Positions 36,487 to 45,323 of a stretch of DNA of 64,000 bases are shown here, in pieces. Position numbers and translations under genes: made by a program. Source of the stretch: Sphaerobacteraceae bacterium (lineage in GTDB: Bacteria; Chloroflexota; Chloroflexia; Thermomicrobiales; Thermomicrobiaceae); contig REEK01000132.1 in NCBI GenBank assembly GCA_007695115.1, positions 29,852 through 93,851 of the forward strand, in the 5' to 3' direction. Under the pieces are notes generated by a model that saw nothing but the letters and a program-made list of their open reading frames with translations, did not search any database and had not been told where the DNA came from. Positions within the stretch are counted from its first letter, which is position 1; every line of letters begins with the position of its first letter.

Positions 36487-37698
36487 GTGTTCGAAACTCT
36501 CCGTTCAGCATCATGGCTTCGTCTTCAGCCGGGAAACACAATCGCGTCAACGATCCTGATCATCTGTGCCCTGACGCTCGGTGGATGTATCGATATCGGA
36601 TCGAACAACAATTCAACGATCTCCGGTGCTTCCCCTACCCCGGCTTCTACACCTGTCAGTTCAACGACGGATCGCTCGGTCCGCTCGTCAGTCCTGCCCA
36701 TCCGCGATCGTGATGACCCTGGACAGTTGCTCGGCAGCGCGGTGATCATCTCCGAGGATGGCTTTCTGCTGACATCGATCGATGTTATCGATAGCTCGAT
36801 GGAGGTGCTCCTGCCCGACGGTCAAACCCATCGCCCTGCTCTGGTCAGTACCGATCAGAGTCTCGGTCTGGCAATGCTAAAGATCCCGGAAACCGATCTG
36901 GTGAAGATCGAGCCGAGTACCGAGCGTCCCAGCGATGGCACCGAGGTGTTTGCCAACGGGTACGACGGTGCCCCGGACGAGCCAGGCCGAATCAATGGTT
37001 CGATCGCCGGGACGACGCAGCCTGAGGAGAATGGCGACTACCGGGTTCGGGGAACACAGATCTACGACACTGACATGAACCTGATTCCCGGGTTCGTCGG
37101 CGGTGCGCTCACCGACCACGACGGGAACTTCTGCGGAATCCTGGTCAATGACAGTTCACCGAACGGGGACGCAACGTTCCAGGCCGTCAGCCAGTGGTAC
37201 GTTATCGCCTGGATGGAAGATCGCGAACGCCGGATGAGTGATCTGCGCGAGCAGACGGAGACATGGGAAACCACGAATTTGCCCGGCGAGTGGATGATCA
37301 GTCACCCGGAGGACTGGGGGACCGCCGTCCAGTCCGATTCCGAGGATCGCTATCGAGCTGAACTCGCTCCGGCAGACCCCGATGTTCCGCTCCAACTGGC
37401 GATCTCGGTTGAAGAGAATGATTTCGGGACCGATCCAGATGCGTTCGCCGATGATGTATTCAGCGGACGGGATAGCGCACGGATCTGGAGTATCAGTGAG
37501 ATCGAAGGGCGCGCGCTGGTTCGGGCAACGATGTCGCAGGAAGGTGCATTGGTCGATGTCGCGTATCTGCTCGACGAAGAGTTCCTGATCGCCATCTCAC
37601 TGACATCTGGTTACCAGCCGGATGCCGATCATGCTCAGGTCGACCAGGCCCGGGCATTGTTCGAGACGGTCGTCCAATCGCTGGAATCCAGCCAATAA
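36487..37698 (+). CDS. Lipoprotein with inactive HtrA/DegP-like trypsin fold
   Basis: The GTG at 36487 lies ten bases after AGGAG and gives a signal with lipobox LGGC (Cys34). Residues of about 75-220 follow the HtrA pattern closely (GSAVIISEDGFLLTS, LVSTD, GGAL), but all three catalytic positions are changed: the histidine of TNNHVV is Asp99, the aspartate of DLAVLK is Gly127, and the serine of GNSGG is Val204 (GFVGG). The protein should fold but not cut peptide bonds. The last 160 residues (GEWMISHPEDWG, then a helix) look like a separate ligand-binding domain. It probably serves as a sensor or scaffold at the cell surface. Confidence 0.7.
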   Translation: MFETLRSASWLRLQPGNTIASTILIICALTLGGCIDIGSNNNSTISGASPTPASTPVSSTTDRSVRSSVLPIRDRDDPGQLLGSAVIISEDGFLLTSIDVIDSSMEVLLPDGQTHRPALVSTDQSLGLAMLKIPETDLVKIEPSTERPSDGTEVFANGYDGAPDEPGRINGSIAGTTQPEENGDYRVRGTQIYDTDMNLIPGFVGGALTDHDGNFCGILVNDSSPNGDATFQAVSQWYVIAWMEDRERRMSDLREQTETWETTNLPGEWMISHPEDWGTAVQSDSEDRYRAELAPADPDVPLQLAISVEENDFGTDPDAFADDVFSGRDSARIWSISEIEGRALVRATMSQEGALVDVAYLLDEEFLIAISLTSGYQPDADHAQVDQARALFETVVQSLESSQ

Positions 37699-37704
37699 CC
37701 CGAC

Positions 37705-38355
37705 CTACACTACCGTGTGGTATTCGACTGTCTCGAACGTATCCTCGTAGCTGAGGATAATGTTCAGATCATCAGTCCAGATGCGAAATTCGACCCCGGA
37801 CATCCCCTGGTACAGCCACTCCCGGGTCGCCATCACCCCGGCGACCTCGAACTGCTCCGGGTCATCCTGGCGGGCGTACTTCTGGCGCACCAGTGATGGC
37901 GTCCAGGTATCGGGATCGATGAACACAACGTCGATCTCCTGCCCGGAACGCGGATTCAGCGGCAATCGCTGGATACTGACACTGTTGGTGTGGGCCGTGA
38001 AGTAGTCCACATGGGTGGACTCATCGAACGCCAGGGTAGCGGTCCGCATCGGTCCGCTCTCACGAATCACCTGGCTGATCCAGGAATTACCGACCCGTCG
38101 TCCGACGTAGCGGCGGGTCCCCTCGCTCGTCTCTCGATCGATGTTGACTTGCAGCGGACGCCAGTCTGGCTCCAGGATGATCTCGATCTCTTCTTCGAAC
38201 TCCGCGTCATCGCTCCGGGTGATGAAGGACGTCAGCCTGATCTGATCCGAGCCGACCTCTCGCGTCCAGGCTTCGGTTCCGATGTCCATTCCGTCCTCGA
38301 GAACCCGGTAGAGACCGGCCCAGCGTTGAACATCATCCATGTCTGTCGTCCTCAC
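37705..38355 (-). CDS. Protein of unknown function coupled to an ABC exporter
   Basis: The 216-residue protein has no signal peptide or membrane segment. Its regular beta-strand pattern (GTEAWTREV, RRYVGRRVGNSWIS, VVFIDPDTWTP, GVEFRIWTDD) suggests a lipocalin-like or glycolipid-binding barrel, but I recognise no family. The GTG start at 38355 overlaps the ATPase stop by four bases (GTGA), so it is translationally coupled to the exporter; ATG 38340 is possible. It could handle the exported glycan or lipid. Confidence 0.5.
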   Translation of the reverse strand: MRTTDMDDVQRWAGLYRVLEDGMDIGTEAWTREVGSDQIRLTSFITRSDDAEFEEEIEIILEPDWRPLQVNIDRETSEGTRRYVGRRVGNSWISQVIRESGPMRTATLAFDESTHVDYFTAHTNSVSIQRLPLNPRSGQEIDVVFIDPDTWTPSLVRQKYARQDDPEQFEVAGVMATREWLYQGMSGVEFRIWTDDLNIILSYEDTFETVEYHTVV

Positions 38356-39596
38356 TTCCCGTCTTTCTGATCAACCTGCACCCGACCATCGGCCGCCCAG
38401 TGCCACTCCTGATCCAGATGAAGCATGCCTCGCTCAGCGGAGATCGCCGGAGGCGTGACGTCAACATTGGTCTCGCTGCGCCCAAGCACCTGTTCGGCGT
38501 CACCAGCGCGCTGGAGTGTCGCCACCAGATGCAGCTCGCCGGACCTGATCGGCATCCGGTGAATCCGCCCCTTTGCCGTTGCCAGCTTGCCACCATCGAC
38601 TTCGTTCATCGGCAGCTCAGTCGGTACGGCGGAGGATCTCCCGAAGAGATGAACGCCATCCGCGTCATAGACATCGATCCCCAGCGTCAGATCGCCCGGT
38701 ATGCTGTCTCCGGAGACGCGCAAGAGTGCCTCGAACTCGATGTCATCCCCGCCAATCACCGTCTCAGCTGAGCGGCCGTCGCGATCGAGCACTCGCAGTC
38801 GCATCAACTCCATGGAGTCCGTTCCAGACGAACCAGCCAGCAAGCGCTCGTAGTGATCGACCACGTCTTCGGCCTTGCCACTATCGATCAGGCGTCCATT
38901 CTCCAGCAGAATCGCCTTGTCGCAGAAACTCCGGACCTGCTCGGCGTTGTGGGAAACGAACAGGATTGTCGTCCCCTGATCCTTGAGCTGATGCAGCGCC
39001 CGGTGGCTCTTTGCCTGAAAATTGGCGTCGCCAACCGCCAGCACTTCATCGATGACCAGGATCTCCGGGTCCATGTGGACCGCGATCGCAAATCCGAGCC
39101 GCATGAACATGCCAGACGAATAATGCTTTACCGGGGTGTCGATGAACTGCTCGAGGTCGGCGAACTCGACAATCGAGTCAATCCGTTCCGCCATCGTCTG
39201 GCGATCATGCCCGTAGATGCTGCCGTTGAGATACACGTTGTCTCGCCCGGAAAGTTCCGGATGGAACCCCGCCCCAAGCTCCAGCATGGCGTGGGTATCC
39301 CCGTTGAGCGAGATCTCACCGCTGGTCGGTTCGAGAATGTGCGTCACCAGCTTGAGCAGCGTACTCTTCCCGGCGCCGTTGCGGCCCAGCACGCCAAGCG
39401 ATTCGCCCCAGCCGACGCTGAAACTGACGTCGCGCAAGGCCCAGAACTCCTCGGCGTTGCCTCGTGGGCGAATCAATCCGATGAACCAGTCCTGAAACGA
39501 GTTTCGCCGCTCGTGGTAGAGCATGAATCGTCGGGACACGTCCCGGAACTCCACCGCAACATCAGCGCGTTGTGTTCGACGTCGTGGCAAGGCCAT
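38352..39596 (-). CDS. Polysaccharide-type ABC exporter ATPase (Wzt/TagH-like)
   Basis: The 414-residue subunit has Walker A (GRNGAGKST, residues 71-79), a Walker B/D-loop (ILVIDEVLAVGD) and the YSSGM variant signature typical of O-antigen and teichoic acid exporters. After residue 250 there is an extra domain of about 150 residues like the carbohydrate-recognition part of Wzt, which in relatives selects the finished polymer. It is just upstream of the 37705 gene and three bases after its permease. Confidence 0.88.
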   Translation of the reverse strand: MALPRRRTQRADVAVEFRDVSRRFMLYHERRNSFQDWFIGLIRPRGNAEEFWALRDVSFSVGWGESLGVLGRNGAGKSTLLKLVTHILEPTSGEISLNGDTHAMLELGAGFHPELSGRDNVYLNGSIYGHDRQTMAERIDSIVEFADLEQFIDTPVKHYSSGMFMRLGFAIAVHMDPEILVIDEVLAVGDANFQAKSHRALHQLKDQGTTILFVSHNAEQVRSFCDKAILLENGRLIDSGKAEDVVDHYERLLAGSSGTDSMELMRLRVLDRDGRSAETVIGGDDIEFEALLRVSGDSIPGDLTLGIDVYDADGVHLFGRSSAVPTELPMNEVDGGKLATAKGRIHRMPIRSGELHLVATLQRAGDAEQVLGRSETNVDVTPPAISAERGMLHLDQEWHWAADGRVQVDQKDGK

Positions 39597-39599
39597 TAG

Positions 39600-40382
39600 T
39601 TAGAGATGCTCCCCGATGTTTCTATTCAGGCGCTTGAAAAACAGATAGGCCAGCACCAGCATGATCAGCGCAGTGACACCGGTTCTCCCCATAAAGAGTG
39701 GATCCGGCACCCCACCCTCGTAGAGAATCGTTCGATACTCGGCGACGATCGCCGCCATCGGGTTGATCCGGTACATCCAGGCCGCAAGCTCCGGAACGAT
39801 CATCTCCACTGAGTACAGAATCGGCGTGAGGAAGAACCAGGCAGTCAGGCCGACATCTACCACCACCATCGTATCGCGAAGATGAACGTGCAACGGTGCC
39901 AGAAACAGCACCAGCGCCATAAGGAAAATACCCTGCACCAGGATGATGACCGGAATGTAGAGCATCCACTGGGTAAACGGCCTGCCGAAGACCGCCATCA
40001 ACAGAAACAGTGCCGGGAGCCCGAGCACGAAGTTCATTCCGGTCGACATGACCACCGAGACTGGTAACAGGTAGCGTGGGAAATAGACCTTGTTGATCAG
40101 TGGAGCGTTGTCGATCAGCGTGCTGGTGCCCACCGAAACGGCGGTAGCGGTCCAGGTCCAGGGAAGCAGCGCAGTCAGCACAAAAACGGGGAAATCCGGG
40201 ATTTGCTGATCGAGCAGCTGCGTGAATACAAAGGTAAACACCAGCATCAGCAGCAGCGGATTGAGGAGAGACCAGACGAACCCGAGCGCCGAGTTCTTGT
40301 ACCTGACCTTCAGATCCTTCGCAACCAGATTCCGAAGGAGACTCCGATAACGGACGATTTCCAACGCCGGGCTAACCACCAT
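39600..40382 (-). CDS. Polysaccharide-type ABC exporter permease (Wzm/TagG-like)
   Basis: The 260-residue product begins at ATG 40382 after GGAAGG and has six membrane helices with the ABC2 motif DLKVRYKNSALGFVWSLL at its start. It pairs with the neighbouring ATPase to export an undecaprenyl-linked glycan. No glycosyltransferases or epimerases flank the pair, so polymer synthesis must be encoded elsewhere. Confidence 0.88.
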   Translation of the reverse strand: MVVSPALEIVRYRSLLRNLVAKDLKVRYKNSALGFVWSLLNPLLLMLVFTFVFTQLLDQQIPDFPVFVLTALLPWTWTATAVSVGTSTLIDNAPLINKVYFPRYLLPVSVVMSTGMNFVLGLPALFLLMAVFGRPFTQWMLYIPVIILVQGIFLMALVLFLAPLHVHLRDTMVVVDVGLTAWFFLTPILYSVEMIVPELAAWMYRINPMAAIVAEYRTILYEGGVPDPLFMGRTGVTALIMLVLAYLFFKRLNRNIGEHL

Positions 40383-40549
40383 CGACCTTCCCACAGCTGC
40401 CGAACCGCACAGCGTATGGAGTATTGTCCACCACTCGCCGGGACGCAACCTGATCGACACATCGATTCCCGGGCGAGATGTGTGCTGCGTCGCGGAACAG
40501 GGATTGCATTCAGGGGAATCAAGCTATTGTGAGTGGGGAGCAGGGAGCA

Positions 40550-41572
40550 ATGAAAGAATTCTACCGGGATCCCATCGGGATTCTCAAGGAAGCAGTACAG
40601 GGATTTATGGGCGACGACGGCACTGGCATGGCTGCAGAGGCAGCCTACCGTCTTGTGTTTGCGCTCCCGCCCCTGATGATCTTCTTTGCATCCATATCTG
40701 CAGTCGCATCGCAGTACACCGGGATAGATGCCTTCGATCGACTCCTGGACCGGGCGGAAGATGGACTGCCTGAAGAAGTCTTCGGAACGCTGGAGCTGGT
40801 ACTCCAGTCCGTTGAAGAACAGGGTGGCGTCGGACTCCTCTCCTTCGGTCTGATCCTGGCCCTCTGGTCTGGCTCCAACGCGATCGCCGCTATTGTCAAG
40901 GCGATCAACCGGGCACACGGTCTGGAAGATGATCGTAACTTTGTGGTTCAGCGCGGAGTTTCGCTAGCTTTGACCCTTGGGCTGAGTCTCTTGATGATCA
41001 GTTCGTTCGCTCTGCTGGTGTTTGGTGAAGCAATCGGAAACGAGATCGCCGGATTCTTCAACCTGGGCGACCTCTTCACGCTTCTCTGGAATATTGTTCG
41101 CTGGCCAGTCCTGCTCATCATGTTCATGGGAGCGCTGGCAATGCTCTACAAGTTTGCGCCAGCGGAACGAGTCAATCGCGCGGCAATTCTGCCGGGTAGC
41201 ATCATCGCCACAATTGTCTGGCTGGTAGCGAGCTATGCTTTCAGCATCTATCTTTCCCTCGCCGATCCGGGAAGTGCCTACGGTGTTCTGGGCGGTATTC
41301 TGGTATTGCTTCTGTTCCTGTACATCAGCAGCATTGTGATTGTGCTTGGTGGCGAAATCAACGCCGCAGTGATGCGCCGTCTTCATGGCAGCGCACCCGT
41401 GATGGAGCGCGGCGATCACCCACTCGATCTGTACCGGGAGCCGATCGATAATGCAGTAGCGAGCACTGGAGGCAAAGCGGCAACCTGGGCAGTGCTGGGT
41501 GTGCTGGTTGGCGGCGCGATCTTCGGAGGGCTGTTCCGCCGCAATTCAGGCGACGGCTCCCCTCCCCTGTAG
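40550..41572 (+). CDS. YihY/BrkB-family membrane protein
   Basis: The 340-residue protein has about six transmembrane helices and the family features GMAAEAAYRLVFALPPL near the N-terminus, RRLxPG-like AAILPGSII, and SAYGVLGGILVLLLFLYISS. The family's role is unclear; it was once called RNase BN and is thought to be a transporter or lipid-related membrane protein. CAGGGAG precedes the ATG. It is divergent from the exporter genes, with a TTGCAT/TATTGT promoter-like pair at 40504-40530. Confidence 0.8.
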   Translation: MKEFYRDPIGILKEAVQGFMGDDGTGMAAEAAYRLVFALPPLMIFFASISAVASQYTGIDAFDRLLDRAEDGLPEEVFGTLELVLQSVEEQGGVGLLSFGLILALWSGSNAIAAIVKAINRAHGLEDDRNFVVQRGVSLALTLGLSLLMISSFALLVFGEAIGNEIAGFFNLGDLFTLLWNIVRWPVLLIMFMGALAMLYKFAPAERVNRAAILPGSIIATIVWLVASYAFSIYLSLADPGSAYGVLGGILVLLLFLYISSIVIVLGGEINAAVMRRLHGSAPVMERGDHPLDLYREPIDNAVASTGGKAATWAVLGVLVGGAIFGGLFRRNSGDGSPPL

Positions 41573-41586
41573 GCGGGAACAGAACA

Positions 41587-41611
41587 GCCGCCGGAAGGTA
41601 GTTCCGGCGGC
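41587..41611. terminator. Hairpin between converging genes
   Basis: GCCGCCGGAA-GGTAG-TTCCGGCGGC is a perfect ten-pair stem with a five-base loop. No T run follows on the plus strand. It lies 14 bases after the BrkB gene and 27 before the end of the copper chaperone gene, so it may serve both directions. Confidence 0.6.
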
Positions 41612-41637
41612 ATGCTCACCTGTTATGTCAACTACAG

Positions 41638-41844
41638 CTATGCCGAGATGTCGAAGCCTGCTTCATCGATACCTTCACGAATCTGCTGATCGGCAACTGA
41701 GTCATCAGCGACAACGGTGACCTTCTTCGTCTCCAGATCGACATTGACGACCTGTACCCCGTTGATCTGCGTCAGTTCCTTGGTAATTGCGCTGACGCAA
41801 TGCTCACAGCTGACATCTGGCACCGTGTAAGTTCGTTCAGTCAT
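41638..41844 (-). CDS. copZ: Copper chaperone / HMA-domain protein
   Basis: The 68-residue ferredoxin-like protein has the metal-binding MXCXXC-type loop as SCEHC (Cys13 and Cys16), and the closing pattern IDEAGFDI. It would carry Cu(I) in the cytoplasm. A GAGGG ribosome site precedes the ATG at 41844. A CsoR-like operator lies about 45-60 bases upstream. No copper ATPase or csoR gene is adjacent. Confidence 0.82.
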   Translation of the reverse strand: MTERTYTVPDVSCEHCVSAITKELTQINGVQVVNVDLETKKVTVVADDSVADQQIREGIDEAGFDISA

Positions 41845-41886
41845 GGTGTTCCCTCTCACGCAAAGCTATTCTGAATGCCTGATCAT

Positions 41887-41905
41887 TATACCCCTGCAGG
41901 GTATA
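41887..41905. promoter_or_regulatory. CsoR-like copper operator
   Basis: TATACCC-CTGCA-GGGTATA has perfect seven-base arms around five bases. It resembles the C/G-rich ATACCCC-GGGGTAT operators of CsoR repressors and sits upstream of the copper chaperone gene. No csoR gene is in the window. Confidence 0.5.
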
Positions 41906-41946
41906 TCTCAATCCTAACCTGTTTCGAGGGATCAGGCAACCATCGC

Positions 41947-43083
41947 TCAGTGTGGCAGCGCTTCGAGGAGCTGATCGATCTCGTCTTCAGTATTGTAGAA
42001 GTATGGCGAAACCCGGATTCCGAGCCCTCTCTGGACCACCGAGATCTTCTGGGCCTCGAGTTTCTGCACCAGATCAGCGTCAGCCTGCTCACTGCCAGTC
42101 GTGAACGCCACGATCGCCGAACGATGCTTCGGATCTCGACTGGAACGAATCTCCAGCCCGCGCTGCTCAAGGCCATCGAGGAATCGATCAGTCAATCGGA
42201 CCGTGTGTTCAGCGATATCGGCTGGAGTCATCGAGGTAATCACATCCAGAGAAGCTCGCAGGCCGGCCAGCGTGATCCAGTTCATTCCACCGGCCTGGTA
42301 GCGACCGGCACCTTCACGCCAGCGAAGTTCGTAACCCAGATCCTCGAATCCGAGATCGACCGAGAGCCGTCCGGCGTAGGTGGGACGAATCCGCTCGATC
42401 GCCCGGTCGGAAAGATGCGTCACTCCGACACCGTAGCTCGCCATCAACCATTTGTAGGAATGCGCGGCGATGACGTCGACGCCACTGGCCTGGACATCGA
42501 TCTCACACGGCCCGAGCGACTGGGTAACATCCACAATCAACACGGCATCCAGATCGTGCGCCATCTGAGCCAGCGCCGAGAGGTCGTTGCGGAATCCACT
42601 CATGAATTCGACATGGCTGACCACGATCGCCCGCGTGCGCTGATCGGTGACCGCCCGTATCTCATCCAGGCTGGTGAATCCATCAGCGCCTTTCGGAGCA
42701 AACCGTACAGAAACCCCACGATGTCCCAGATTCAGGAACGGATAGACCACGGACGGGAACTCCTGCTCGGGAATTACGCAGTTGTCGCCGTCTTTCCAGT
42801 CGATTCCGGCTGCTGCCAGGCTCATCGACTCGGCCAGACTTCCGGTAAAGGCCATATTTTCGGCCTGGCCATTGACCATCCCGGCGATCATCTGCCGAAC
42901 CGCATCCACCGTCTTATCATTGCCGCTATGGTCGAGATCCGCGGGTTGAGTCCATGAGTGGGCGAGATCGGCAATCGCCGTCGCGGTACTGATCGGAAAC
43001 GGACCGTGGGTGGCGTGATTGAGGTAATTCCACGTCTCGGTGATCGGGAATTGCTGCCGCAAGGTCGGGGTATTGATCGGCAT
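41947..43083 (-). CDS. Second class V aminotransferase-like PLP enzyme
   Basis: The 378-residue protein shares the class V fold (YLNHATHGPFP, VDVTQSLGPCEIDV, lysine in HSYKWLMASYGVG) with the 22191 gene, but it differs in length and loop composition and is not a close duplicate. GGAG precedes the ATG at 43083. It lies between the copper chaperone and a CoA-transferase transcribed away from it. The substrate is unknown. Confidence 0.8.
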   Translation of the reverse strand: MPINTPTLRQQFPITETWNYLNHATHGPFPISTATAIADLAHSWTQPADLDHSGNDKTVDAVRQMIAGMVNGQAENMAFTGSLAESMSLAAAGIDWKDGDNCVIPEQEFPSVVYPFLNLGHRGVSVRFAPKGADGFTSLDEIRAVTDQRTRAIVVSHVEFMSGFRNDLSALAQMAHDLDAVLIVDVTQSLGPCEIDVQASGVDVIAAHSYKWLMASYGVGVTHLSDRAIERIRPTYAGRLSVDLGFEDLGYELRWREGAGRYQAGGMNWITLAGLRASLDVITSMTPADIAEHTVRLTDRFLDGLEQRGLEIRSSRDPKHRSAIVAFTTGSEQADADLVQKLEAQKISVVQRGLGIRVSPYFYNTEDEIDQLLEALPH

Positions 43084-43232
43084 CAGTCGGCTCCATTCAG
43101 CGCAATGTTCTGTACTCGAACAACGTAGTGATGCTGCAGACTACCGCATTTCCGAGCGTTCGTCGTCCCGATTCACGATCCACCTGGCGAGCAGGTCTAC
43201 CCGGGTGGACGACGAGTCACAGGTACCACTGC

Positions 43233-43260
43233 TTGCACAGGTGGATTGCTGTGCTAGGCT
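43233..43260 (+). promoter_or_regulatory. Promoter for the CoA-transferase gene
   Basis: TTGCAC, a 16-base gap and TAGGCT, with the same TGTGC extension before the -10 box as at 27212 and 31264. The predicted transcript start is about 65 bases before the chosen ATG. Confidence 0.45.
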
Positions 43261-43329
43261 GAGCACGCTATCGCGCAACGATTGATGGCTGAACATCAGT
43301 TCGCGACAACGACAGGAGCAACGTTTCAC

Positions 43330-44523
43330 ATGCAACAACCACTTGACGGCGTGCGGGTGCTCGATCTCTCCCGCGTTCTTGCCGGACCATACTGCACGAT
43401 GACCCTTGGCGATCTCGGCGCAGACGTCATAAAAGTAGAACAGCCCGGTACCGGCGATGACACCCGGACATGGGGACCACCCTGGGCAGGCACCGAGAGC
43501 GCCTATTTCCTCTGCGTGAATCGCAACAAGCGGAGCATCACCCTCGATCTCAAGTCGGAAGAGGGTAAGAAGATCCTGCAGGATCTCGCCCGTGAATCCG
43601 ATATCGTCGTTGAGAACTTCAAAGTCGGCTCACTCGATCGCATGGGCATCGGGTACGAGCAGATGAAGGAGATCAACCCGCGTCTGATCTGGTGCTCGAT
43701 CACCGGATACGGGCAAGACGGCCCGTATGCCTCACGAGCTGGCTACGATTTCGCCGCTCAGGGTGAAGCCGGGATCATGAGCATTACCGGCGAGATCGAT
43801 GGGGAACCGATGAAGGTCGGCGTGGCGATCGTCGACATCACGACCGGACTGTTCGCATCTAACGCGATTATGGCTGCACTGCATGCCCGGCACTCCACCG
43901 GAAAAGGACAGCATATCGATGCCGCGCTCTTTACCTCGGCGATCGCCTGGCTAGCGAATGTCGGCAGCAACTATCTGACAACCGGTGAACTTCCAGAACG
44001 CCACGGCAATGCGCACGCGAGCATCGTTCCTTATCAGACATTCCGTGCCAGAGATCTGTGGATCATTATCGGGGCAGGCAACGAGCGTCAGTTCCACTCC
44101 CTGTGCCGAATTCTGAACCTGGAACACCTGGTCACCGATCCCCGGTTCAAAGACAACCCATCACGAGTCGCCAATCGGGAAGAACTCATCCCGATTCTGA
44201 ACTCGGTGCTGGAAACCAGAGACGCTGATGACTGGCTGGAGGAAATCAGTGCAGCGGGGATTCCGTGCGGGCCGATCAACACGCTCGATCGCGTGTTCGA
44301 GCATCCGCAGGCGCAGCATCGGAATATGGTGGTTGAGATCGAGCATCCGACCGCCGGGACGATTAAGCTGGCCGGGATTCCGTTTCTGATGTCGGAGACG
44401 CCACCATCAGTGCGGCGATACCCGCCATTGCTCGGCGAACACACTGAGGAGGTGCTCGGCGGGCAGCTCGGATACGATGCGGTGGCAATCCAGGAACTCA
44501 GGCAGAACGGGGTGATCTCCTGA
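43330..44523 (+). CDS. CoA-transferase family III (CaiB/BaiF-like)
   Basis: The 397-residue enzyme has the family motifs DLSRVLAGPYCTMTLGDLGADVIKVE, DLKSEEGK, and YDFAAQGEAGIMSITG with the catalytic aspartate region. It moves CoA between carboxylic acids such as formyl-, oxalyl- or carnitine derivatives. I prefer ATG 43330, preceded by CAGGAG, over the upstream ATGs at 43282 and 43285. The neighbours do not fix the substrate. Confidence 0.85.
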   Translation: MQQPLDGVRVLDLSRVLAGPYCTMTLGDLGADVIKVEQPGTGDDTRTWGPPWAGTESAYFLCVNRNKRSITLDLKSEEGKKILQDLARESDIVVENFKVGSLDRMGIGYEQMKEINPRLIWCSITGYGQDGPYASRAGYDFAAQGEAGIMSITGEIDGEPMKVGVAIVDITTGLFASNAIMAALHARHSTGKGQHIDAALFTSAIAWLANVGSNYLTTGELPERHGNAHASIVPYQTFRARDLWIIIGAGNERQFHSLCRILNLEHLVTDPRFKDNPSRVANREELIPILNSVLETRDADDWLEEISAAGIPCGPINTLDRVFEHPQAQHRNMVVEIEHPTAGTIKLAGIPFLMSETPPSVRRYPPLLGEHTEEVLGGQLGYDAVAIQELRQNGVIS

Positions 44524-44536
44524 GCGTAACCGGAGC

Positions 44537-44653
44537 CTAGTGAAGGACCAGGATGATCACCACAAGCAGCGCAATGAGAATCGGGGCAGCCACCATCGTG
44601 CCAATAATGGCGATGTGAATCAGTCCTGAAAGGATTCGCGCCAGATTATCCAT
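44537..44653 (-). CDS. 38-residue single-helix membrane peptide
   Basis: An ATG at 44653 preceded by GGGAGAT eight bases upstream opens a 38-residue frame ending at 44537. It begins MDNLARILSGLIHIA and continues with a run of about 28 hydrophobic residues (IIGTMVAAPILIALLV) ending in LH. It has one membrane helix and no cysteine or charged tail. It lies 14 bases after the 3' end of the CoA-transferase gene, on the opposite strand. Small peptides of this kind often regulate membrane complexes; no partner is known. Confidence 0.6.
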   Translation of the reverse strand: MDNLARILSGLIHIAIIGTMVAAPILIALLVVIILVLH

Positions 44654-44832
44654 CGTGTGATCTCCCGTTTGCATCCGGAACCATGCCGTTACCGGCAGTT
44701 CAATCGCTCTCGACCTCTAATGTACGGAATCCAGCGCCCGGCGTCCAGTCCCACCCCTCGGGATTCATGGCACCGGGCTTGACATAGTGATCAGTGAGGA
44801 CCGTTTTGTCCGACTGAATCAGGGAACAGGCG

Positions 44833-45279
44833 ATGCCGTTCGACTATGACCTCGATTATGCCACTCTTGATCTACGCGAGAACCCGCATCTCTACCGCGT
44901 CGGCCGTGGTGAGCAGGGGGTGCTTCTCGTGGAACCGTACAAGAGCGAGTTACTACCTCACTGGCGATTCAAAACACCGGAAATCGCCCGGGAATCGTGC
45001 GACAAACTGGCAGAGCTTTTCGAACAGTACCGGGACGCTGACGATTTCGTAGGAATGGACATGGCCCGCAAGTTCATTCAAATGGGCTATACCCGCGCCC
45101 GACGCTACGCCAACTATCCCGGAGGGCGAAAATACGACTCGGATGGAGCAGTCAACGAGCGGGACATCGACCAGCAGAAAGCCGAGTCCGCCGCGATCTT
45201 CAAAGCGAAGTGGGATGAGATCCGCCAGGATGCCGACTACCTTCGTCGCAAAAAGGCCCATCAGAAGGCATACGGCTGA
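44833..45279 (+). CDS. DUF4385 family protein
   Basis: The 148-residue protein matches DUF4385 over its whole length (LYRVGRGEQGVLLVEPYKSE, MDMARKFIQMGYTRARRYANYPGGRKY). The family is widespread in bacteria and eukaryotes with no proven function. AGGGAAC precedes the ATG. It is a single gene ending 45 bases before the converging oxidoreductase gene. Confidence 0.82.
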   Translation: MPFDYDLDYATLDLRENPHLYRVGRGEQGVLLVEPYKSELLPHWRFKTPEIARESCDKLAELFEQYRDADDFVGMDMARKFIQMGYTRARRYANYPGGRKYDSDGAVNERDIDQQKAESAAIFKAKWDEIRQDADYLRRKKAHQKAYG

Positions 45280-45323
45280 GCCGCGCCCACTCCAGATTCA
45301 ATCCAGCACCGGATGAATCCAGC

